This document shows positions 57,301 to 64,000 of a stretch of 64,000 nt of DNA, in pieces. The stretch's first letter is position 1. The number at the start of each line of letters is the position of its first letter. Made by a program: the position numbers and the translations under genes. A model generated the notes under the pieces. It searched no databases. It saw only the letters and a program-made list of their open reading frames with translations, and was not told the origin of the DNA. This DNA comes from Littorina saxatilis (taxonomy: Eukaryota; Mollusca; Gastropoda; Littorinimorpha; Littorinidae): assembly GCF_037325665.1 (NCBI RefSeq), contig NC_090246.1:33995852-34059851 (forward strand). Direction: 5' to 3'.

Positions 57301-57637
57301 CGACACGACCTGTGACTCGGGTAGAAGCCATCCGGGTACATCATGCAATCTAGCAGGTCTCCGTGAAGGGGTGGCCTGTGGGTGGTTGCTTTTTGTCACA
57401 GAAAAAATATCGATTTATTTGAAAATGCAAATGTCTTTAATGATGTTTGACATTTTCACCACGAAGAGGCGGGCGGGCAGGCAACCGCACTCACATACAC
57501 ACGCAGGTACGCTTGCACACTCACAAAAACAATAATACGCAGACATACACAGACACACGCACATATATGCATCCACACTTATAAGCACGCATGCACGCAC
57601 ACACACACACACACACGCACGCACGCACGCACACACG

Positions 57638-57672
<35 letters not shown>

Positions 57673-60600
57673 GCGCATACATTCACGTAGGTGACTCAAA
57701 CAAATCACATAATCATCAAGTGCTTAAAGGCACATTCCTTCCCATTAAAAAGTTTGGCTCACTGACTATCTTAGACCTGCCCAGAAATGTACACAGTATA
57801 ATATAAAGACCATCCTTCACCTGGACACATACACACACAAAATCAACACCCTTACCACTTCCTGTGAAAAATGACACTTTTGGATTCATTAATTTCGCAG
57901 AATGACACCAGTGTAAGTTAATAAATTAATTCATACAAACATTCCCCGCTCTGTACAGAAAGCCGCACCCAGGTTGTGGATTTTTTGTTGTACAGTAGAA
58001 ACCCCCTTTTAAGACACACCCCCCCCCCCCCTCCCCCAATGTAAGGGGACTTCCTTCCTTTTAAGACGCTGTTTTCTCAGACTTTCTGTTCATAACCTCT
58101 GTAAATTTACCCCCATTTTAAGACTCCCTCCTTTTTAAGACCTGATTTTCTCAGATTTGTTTAGGTCTTAAAAGGGGGGTTCCACTGTACCTCTACCCAA
58201 GTGGAGGGAGTGTCTTATCTCACGTAAAAGCCTAGCAGATCTGAGATGGTGAGCGGCAGTGTTTTAACGAGAAGGACTGAGCCATTTTACATACGAGCCT
58301 GTGTCTGCCCCGGGGGTAGGGGGGTAGTGCTGGGGGGCTGAACGGTGCTCTGGGCTGGAGCCGGGGTGTGGCTGTGGAGGAAATGTATCCTTACATGATA
58401 GAAGATAACGACATACAAATCCAAAACTGATGAACTGCTAACGGTTCAAACTCAATACAGTCGATATCGAGCATGCACCCAAGGGACCGACCAAAAGTGG
58501 TCGTTATTGACAGGTGGTCGCTACAAAAAGATGAATTATACAGAGATAAAACTTGTCGAGGATTCTTTAAGGTGGTCCTTATGAACAGGTTGTCGTTATC
58601 GAGAGGTGGTCGCCACGGCAGGTTCGACTGTAATACGGCAAACCATGAAAGGTACGCTTATGGGACGTTTAGCTATAGACAAAACAAAACATTCACCAGA
58701 ACCTTGAACTGTCGATTTATAAAGTTGGCGAACAAGGTATAGACAACAGACAAATATTACTGAAGAGTATGGATTGTGTTGTTTTTCTTGTTCGTCCACA
58801 ATGACATAGTTATAATTACATATGAGAAATACTTTTCTTTTCAGAAGAGTCAGATCTACTTAGTGAGTGGAGACGTCTTTGCTTATTTGTTTGTTGGTTT
58901 ATGCAGTTGATTGGTTGGTCTGTTGATTGACTGGCTAGTCAAGTTGTTTGGTTGGTTGATTTTTTTCTGGTAATTCTGACAACTTCTCCTGTAGTTGTCA
59001 CCCGCAGAGTTGTAACAATGATGCATATATTGCAAAATCCGATGTCCTTTTTGTGCGCGAAAAAGACGAAATTTGTGTCCAAAAATAGTGACATAATTTT
59101 TCTCTCATTTCCGTGTTGTTTATGTCCTTTATTAATTTCGTGTTTGTTGGCCTGACTTAACTTTTAACTCATTGTTTCCCAGGTACGGATATATCCGTAT
59201 CCCACTCATATGGCTCTATCTAACCTGGTATGGATATATCCGTACACACAGTCACTTCAGTCGCTTCCTGTAACGTCGATCTAACGCCTGCATTTCAGCG
59301 TGTTGATACACAGTTGTTACACAGTTACTACAATTCTAAGGGACCTGCTGCAGCACAGCTGGTCTCGGCTAAAAGAAACTTGGTCAATATAGGTGGGGTA
59401 GAACATGTAGAAAGTGTTAAATGTCTCTGTGCTTTTTCCATGTCTTAGGCAAACAACAACAAAAAAAAATAGGTGTGGTTACGGTAACATAGCCAAAAAA
59501 AAATAGGGTAGGAAGGTAGGCAATCACTTTTTTTTTTTTTACTTTTTTTTTTTAATGTGTACAAATTGAACCTACTTGACAGGGAAATAAGTGTGCAACT
59601 CGAGCGCTTTTGCTTTCATTGCGTTTTCTGCACTCGTTTTTTTGGGTTTTTTTTTTGACAAATGTAATAAAAAGTTATAGGGTCGGCCCCTAAAAATAGG
59701 GTAGGTCGGGTTACCGTAACCACACCTATTTTTTTTTTAGGCCTTAGATCGATTTGTACCAATCATATCGATACAGAACCTGCAGGTTCATCTACGGGAG
59801 TTTTGCTGGGGAGAGGCGTGTGCGAATTGAAGCAGCTGAGAAAAGAGAAGAGAACAGCTGTTTAGACACAGGTGTGTGAAAAGCTATACATATCATTGAT
59901 ATTGCTGTGTCGCAAAACCAACACAAAGTTGTGACACTGCTCACAATTTGGAGATAATTTGTCAAAATCATCATAACAGAAGGCCAAAGAAACTCGAACG
60001 CACAGCTGACCGCTAACAGATGATGCAATGCAGAAATGATATAAACTGAAGACAAATGTCGTATGCTTAAAACAAAAATATGAAAAAAGGAAAGAAAAAG
60101 GGAAAGATTGTTTACACACGAACCAGCTTTGAAAATCAGTTCAATGCACGCTGATTGTGACTGAATAAGGCTGTGTAGAAGACATGAAGGAATATCACCA
60201 CCAAATACACGTTTCTTCTCCCCATCTCCCCATGCACACGTGCATTATCTTCAATCTCAACCTCGCTCTTTAGATATAGGTAACACGAACGACGTTTTAT
60301 GGGGCGATATATTCACTGTAACATGCTCAAATGGCCTGTGTATTCAGTGTGGTTAATACGGAATCCATAAATCATACAGTGTACCTTTCTGTACCACATA
60401 TATCAAAACATGATACCCCACCGACCACCCCCTTCCACCCCTCTTTGAAATCCTGCTACACGGACAATGATTTAAGTAAAAATACGATCGTCCTTCTTCA
60501 GCGCAGGCCTAGCAATGTGGCAAGCCTGCGTTCCATGCACTTTCCAAAGCTATTGTCGGGAACAGAAAAGAAACAAATAAGAAAACAACAAAACAAAACA

Positions 60601-62201
60601 ATACACAAACACCTTGTACAAAACTAAATTGTCAACATACAAACCACATTACAACATGGCTTGCTGTATCATATTAGATTTACACTCGTTGCGTTTTCCA
60701 TTATTGAAAACCTCGCTTTCGCTCGCATTTCAATATTTTTATCAAAAAACCCTCGTGTAAACCTGATATGACACAGCAAGCCCTATAGTATTCTCTATAG
60801 ACGTTCAATAGACAGCGGCTCACAGAACTCCAGTGTCATGCTGGCACTCATCAGTGATGGCGTGCATAAGAGGGAAGGGTCCCTCTCCACAGTGACTGCC
60901 CGAGAAGTCATCCAGGGGCAGTGCCCACACCATCACACCTCCAAAGTTGTTCTTCTTCACGTAACGAACCTGTGACAAAACAGTCATAGAACAAGACATA
61001 GCTGACGTTTGAGTCGCCCAACGTTTAGTATAGTTGTCTGCATCGAGCCTGTCATTACTGGACTTGAGATACAGTTGTCGCCATCTAGTCGTCTGTGGCA
61101 ACAGGTAGAGTCCTTTTTTCAGATGACGTTCTGCAATCCATCATTCTTATTTTCCAGTTCACTTACCTTCTCTCTGAGGCTGTCCGCAATGTCATCGCCC
61201 GCGACTCAATGGTCAACATGATGAATCTAAAGGACACGATTCTCTTCTGTCTGTCTGTCTGCCTGTCTGTCTGTCTGTTCAGCAATGTACTGACCTTCTC
61301 TCTGAGACTGTCCGTGCTGTCGTAGCCCACCCACTGGTCACCGAGATGGACGTAAGGAACACGCTGTTCGTCGATAAACCCTACTTGACCTCCGGCCTTC
61401 TTCATGTCGCAGATCTAAAAAGATCAAATAAAAACATATTGGTTTAAACAGTGTTTTATTCAACGATGCATGGATAAAATACACAATGAGCATGTTTAGA
61501 ATCCGTCGCGATATAACCTTCGTGGTTGAAAACGACGTTAAACACCAAATAAAGAAAGAAAGAAGCATGTTTAGAATCAATAACACGGTATAAGCTTATA
61601 GTGGTTATCCTTCGTATATTGTTCAAAGTGTTCTAAGTTAGCGAGACATTGTGTGATAAAGATTGTTCTCTCGACGACAGATTCGGATACATGGATTCAA
61701 GGTGACAAGAGACACATGAGGCGGGATAGACAGGGCGGTGAGGGAAACAATTCAGCAACAGATAATGGATGCTGAAGTTAAAGACACAGTCCTTCCGATG
61801 TAAACGCTTCGGGCTCACCATCTCAGAACTGGACTTTTACATGGGATATATAAGCCAATCCGTCCACTTAGACACACGACAAGAAACAACATCCTATAAC
61901 TGCTTTCTGTGCAGTCATGATTAAGCTTGTGTGATGAATTAATTTCTTAAAAAGACACTGGTGGCAGATTTAATATAGTGGGCAGAGCTGTTTTGACGGG
62001 AGGGACTGTGTCTTTAACATAAGCAATGGAATGACACTTGAACCTTTGGATTTGACATTCTGCTGTGCGCACGTGAGTAAGACTAGGCGCTCACGCAGGA
62101 CAGGTTTTTGTTTTAGACAGTAATAAAGAGATAAGGCCAAGGGGGGGGGGGGGGGGGGGGGGGCGGGGCGGGAGGCCGGAGGAACATAAAAAGAAACAGA
62201 A

Positions 62202-62274
<73 letters not shown>

Positions 62275-62352
62275 CCGGAGGGAGACTGAGAGAGAAAGAG
62301 AGAGAGAGGCCGGAGGGAGGGAGAGAGAGAGAGAGAGAGGCCGGAGGGAGGG

Positions 62353-62412
<60 letters not shown>

Positions 62413-63499
62413 AAGAACAAGAACAATTCTTTATTTAACGAGGGTAATAGAGTAAGCAGTAATCTGGAGAGAGAGATAGAGAGAGAGAGAGACAGACAGA
62501 CAGACACAGACACAGACAGACAGACAGACAAGGGTATGTGGCAGCAGATGAAGTCACCGATACATACAACAACAAAGAACAAACATCCATCTTATTCTGA
62601 ATTCCAACAACAACAGCGTTTACATCGTTACCTCGTAGTAGGACAGAAAGCCTGACTCCCTGGTGTACGTGCCAGCAACTCCCCCCTTGGGGGCGGGGGC
62701 ACCCACCCCGTTGTTGTCAGGGGAGGCCAAGGTGAAGGAACGACCGTACAGACCCATGCCGACGATCAGCTTCTCTCTGGGTGTTCCCTTCTGGACCCAG
62801 TACTGGGCAGCGAAATCCTGAAAATAGCAAGCTTACGATCTGAGAGATCAGCGGGACCGATGGGATACGTTACATCCCCCCCATCCCCCCCCCCCCCCCT
62901 AGCCTAGGCCTACTTGCACGGATTATCATCGTATCAGGCTGTATGCAATGATAATAGACTGGATGCTTCGTCGTTTGCCTGATAGGTAGGTAGGTCGGTC
63001 GGTCTGTCGTTTGATTGGTTGATGGTCTTTTTAATAATATGTATAAACTTCATCCTGTCGTCAAACGTTCGCTTTCCACAAGTAATGTCTTTGTTAATGT
63101 TACATTTCTTTGTTCCTTTATATACCGTTTTGTTAGTAATGTCGTTGTTACATTTCTTTTCCGTTATGAAACGTTTGCAGGTATTGCCATTGTAACATTT
63201 CTGTTGGTACATTTCTGTCCATCGTTCGCTAAATATGTCATTGTTACATTTCTTTTCACTGATATACCGTTCGCTATTATTGTCAGTGTTGGATTCCTTT
63301 TGTTACATTTCTTTCCCCTTACATACACCGTTCACTACTAATGTCTTTGTTACATTTTCACGTTGACGCTCTCACCATGTTGAGGTCCCTGTCCTCGCCA
63401 GTCTCATCACTCCTGGCGTAGAGCGGACTGTTGTGCCCCGTCACTGTCTCCCAGGCCCCGTGAAGGTCGTACGACATCAGGTTGATGAAGTCCAGGTCC
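52999..63499 (-). CDS. GH18 chitinase with three CBM14 domains and mucin-like linkers (5' partial)
   Basis: Exons in transcript order: 63499-63376, 62817-62632, 61414-61295, 60969-60824, 58371-58295, 57388-57153, 56200-55768, 54332-54081, 53192-52999 (stop TGA at 53001-52999). All phases join, giving about 588 residues. The catalytic part includes [14 protein letters not shown] (the GH18 M-x-Y-D-x-x-G strand), [24 protein letters not shown] and [15 protein letters not shown]. The DGxDxDxE catalytic motif must lie in an exon right of the window. A Pro/Thr linker, a six-cysteine CBM14 domain, a Thr-rich exon and two more CBM14 domains follow. GH18 chitinases cleave beta-1,4-N-acetylglucosamine polymers. 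Invertebrate members of this build act in digestion, moulting-like remodelling, shell matrix or defence; which one applies here cannot be told. The acceptor at 57388 (AAAAAG) is the least certain junction. Confidence 0.92.
53734..54040 (+). mobile_element. SINE-B with 15-bp target duplication
   Basis: AATGCAAAGTTTCAA at 53719-53733 and 54041-54055. The head is GGGCGCAATGGCCTTGTGGA with GGGTTCAAATCCC, and the body is shortened in the middle. It lies 40 bp downstream (gene sense) of chitinase exon 54332-54081. Confidence 0.88.
54578..54767. mobile_element. MITE, TACAGTCGAACCTGCC family
   Basis: Left TACAGTCGAACCTGCCTTGG, right ATTGACAGGTTTGACAGTA. A second copy at 58456-58632 ends GGCAGGTTCGACTGTA. 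Internal GACCACC and GGTGGTC blocks face each other. Both are in chitinase introns. Confidence 0.8.
54794..55645 (+). mobile_element. Two SINE-A copies in tandem
   Basis: Copy 1 (54794-55180) has a repeated start (TGGGTGGCCGAGTGGACTGG, then GTGGCTGAGTGG) and an internal deletion of about 90 bp after AAAAACCGATGTCGACG. Copy 2 (55195-55645) is nearly complete. Both end with CTTCATATATATCTCGAGTA and GTAGTAGG, so the pair arose by local duplication and not by two independent insertions. It lies in the chitinase intron before exon 54332-54081. Confidence 0.8.
55768..56200 (-). other. Chitinase exon: Thr/Pro-rich mucin-like linker
   Basis: This 433-nt exon encodes about 144 residues, dominated by Thr and Pro, with short internal repeats: [11 protein letters not shown] twice and PQPTTTT three times. 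It starts [12 protein letters not shown] after a CTCCACAG acceptor and ends at GGCTTGG/GTAAGT. Such stretches are typical sites of dense O-glycosylation in secreted chitinases and mucins. The repeats suggest growth by slippage, so length may vary between alleles. Confidence 0.88.
56258..56586. mobile_element. Foldback element, TAGGTCTGTTTACGG family
   Basis: AAAAATAGGTCTGTTTACGG ... TTACCGTAAACAGACCTTTT, with GGTCGGTAGGTCGG and GGGTCGGTCGGG. Located 58 bp upstream (gene sense) of the Thr-rich chitinase exon. Confidence 0.8.
57153..57388 (-). other. Chitinase exon: first CBM14 (peritrophin-A) chitin-binding domain
   Basis: The exon reads [18 protein letters not shown], then [25 protein letters not shown] and YQC, the six-cysteine pattern of CBM14. 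It ends after PSIA at a GCC/GTAAGA donor. The intron then runs straight into a TTG/CAA trinucleotide tract (57085-57147). Two acceptors are possible at the 5' side. The one at 57388 keeps the frame from the linker exon; the stronger-looking CACAG at 57373 does not. Confidence 0.85.
57585..57682. repeat. CA/CGCA microsatellite in chitinase intron
   Basis: CACA with CGCACGCACGCA interruptions between the linker exon and the first CBM14 exon. Confidence 0.93.
57991..58189. mobile_element. MITE, TACAGTGGAACC / TTAAGACC family
   Basis: About 200 bp, ends TACAGTAGAAACCCCCTTTT and AAAAGGGGGGTTCCACTGTA, with internal TTTTAAGACNCC motifs facing each other, so the whole element folds back. TA borders. 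Other copies: 35802-35980, 40462-40653, 46269-46374, 31130-31306 (left end decayed), 50055-50241 and 48718-48878 (decayed), and 28503-28965 (split by a SINE). No coding capacity. Confidence 0.85.
58456..58632. mobile_element. MITE, TACAGTCGAACCTGCC family
   Basis: Left end TACAGTCGATATCGAGCATG is mutated; right end CACGGCAGGTTCGACTGTA is intact, and GGTGGTCG blocks repeat inside. It lies 85 bp upstream (in gene sense) of the chitinase linker exon 58371-58295. Confidence 0.8.
59460..59747. mobile_element. Foldback element, TAGGTGTGGTTACGG subfamily
   Basis: AATAGGTGTGGTTACGGTAA ... TTACCGTAACCACACCTATT. The core differs from the other two copies (GTGTGGTT instead of GTCTGTTT), and the change is matched in both arms. 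Confidence 0.8.
60658..60782. mobile_element. Short foldback element, 125 bp
   Basis: GGCTTGCTGTATCATATTAG ... CTGATATGACACAGCAAGCC, with TTACACTCG / CCTCGTGTAA inside and GAAAACCTCGCTTTCG in the middle. It lies 42 bp downstream (gene sense) of chitinase exon 60969-60824. Confidence 0.75.
61167..61216 (-). pseudogene. Decayed partial copy of chitinase exon 61414-61295
   Basis: On the minus strand the copy ends IADSLREK directly before GTAAGT, matching TDSLREK/GTCAGT at the end of the real exon 128 bp away. The similarity extends back to the position of DQWVGYD, where the Trp codon is now TGA. The 5' part of the exon is not recognisable. It lies in the intron downstream of the real exon, so it looks like a tandem exon duplication that lost function but kept a better-looking donor than the original. 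Confidence 0.7.
61504..61563 (+). mobile_element. 60-bp 5'-truncated SINE-C with 15-bp target duplication
   Basis: AGCATGTTTAGAATC at 61489-61503 and 61564-61578. Only the 3' end of the SINE is present (CGTCGCGATATAACCTTCGT ... AATAAAGAAAGAAAG). Such severe 5' truncation shows that copying starts at this tail, as with LINE-driven retroposition. Confidence 0.88.
62140..62420. repeat. G-run followed by GA microsatellite with GGCCGGAGGGAG spacers
   Basis: A run of more than 20 G at 62141-62163, then long GA tracts interrupted by AGGCCGGAGGGAG at 62272, 62308 and 62339. It lies in a chitinase intron. The ORF on the opposite strand (Leu/Ser repeats) is an artefact. Confidence 0.9.
63071..63357. 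repeat. Degenerate tandem repeat in a chitinase intron
   Basis: Five to seven imperfect units of the type ATACCGTTCGCTA - AATGTC - TTGTTACATTTCTTT are spaced about 50 bp apart. They end directly before the donor of exon 63499-63376. Confidence 0.65.
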
Positions 63500-64000
63500 C
63501 TGAAAGAGAGTGTTGGACTCTTGCTACGGCCTTTGCAGCCAAAGACATATTCCTGCTAAGCACGCAGTAGTACTCGTACAAGCAAAACTTATCCGAGGAC
63601 AAATAACGGCGTGAACTAAACATAAGAGGCTAATATTCTGGCTCAGTAAAAACAAACAGGCATTTTAATACTGTACTACCCTTAGGCTGGTTGTCGCGAC
63701 ATATGTCACGCTACTTTACGTATACTGTCACCTGGTTGTCACGACATATGTCGCGCTACTGGCTACTGGTCGGTTCCGATTACCTCCCGTGGATGCGAAC
63801 ACCTATAAAATTATGACCGTTTTTCTTTATTTTTCTCTCTGTTAATTCACCAGTGGCTATGCAACATGTGTTACAGAATTGCACCAGTGTAAGTCTAAAA
63901 TGCACACAGAAACACACACAAAACTCAACAAGAACAACAACAATGAATCATCCTGTAATCCATGTCAAAGTTCGGTGGGTATAGACACAACGAAAAAACA

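Noticed and set aside
59771-59830. Extra chitinase exon ([13 protein letters not shown] on the minus strand)
   Set aside because: It has a fair acceptor and a GTAGAT donor, but its phases do not fit between exons 60969-60824 and 58371-58295, which join perfectly without it. An alternative exon is possible but unsupported.
1-64000. A functional cluster linking INVS, XPO6 and the chitinase
   Set aside because: Ciliary scaffold, actin exportin and chitinase share no pathway, and orientation and spacing look like ordinary neighbouring genes.

Overview
The window is animal nuclear DNA. It shows spliced genes with GT-AG introns, very long CA/GT and GA microsatellites, and dense tRNA-headed SINEs and short terminal-inverted-repeat (TIR) elements. 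The SINE heads, the repeat that opens with a TTTAGTCAAG hairpin and the chitinase with mucin-like linkers fit a gastropod mollusc. I think of periwinkles (Littorina-like), but that is inference from memory of repeat families and was not tested. No bacterial operon, CRISPR array, rRNA or functional tRNA gene was seen, and no virus-like element was recognised.

Three host genes account for the conserved coding sequence. (1) INVS (inversin), minus strand, start codon at 14681: twelve coding exons from 14681 down to 4904 encode the N-terminal ankyrin domain, and the rest of the gene lies left of the window. (2) XPO6 (exportin-6), plus strand: 24 coding exons from 23485 to the stop at 49828, essentially full length (about 1,142 residues). 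Only the tiny exon carrying the initiator Met is uncertain. It has a long 3' UTR to a poly(A) signal at 52434. (3) A GH18 chitinase, minus strand, 63499 down to the stop at 52999: the C-terminal half of the catalytic domain, a Pro/Thr linker, a CBM14 domain, a Thr-rich mucin-like exon and two more CBM14 domains. Its 5' end lies right of the window. XPO6 and the chitinase converge, with about 560 bp between the XPO6 poly(A) signal and the chitinase stop. A weaker two-exon minus-strand model (4264 to 2644, 65 residues, unknown function) sits left of the last visible INVS exon.

The layout is: 1-4900, repeat-rich large INVS intron with the putative small gene; 4904-14700, INVS; 14700-23480, intergenic and upstream DNA with a CTGCAG-rich satellite, several TIR elements and a TTTAGTCAAG-type element; 23485-52440, XPO6 with introns full of SINEs and small DNA transposons; 53000-64000, chitinase.

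The three genes have unrelated jobs (ciliary signalling, nuclear export of actin-profilin, chitin breakdown), so I see no functional cluster. The unusual signals concern repeats meeting exons: a 32-bp minisatellite that multiplies a splice acceptor directly before an XPO6 exon, a partial duplicate of an XPO6 exon with its own splice sites, a decayed duplicate of a chitinase exon, a long hairpin in the XPO6 3' UTR, minisatellites grown from a SINE head and from a transposon end, and nested insertions with readable target-site duplications.
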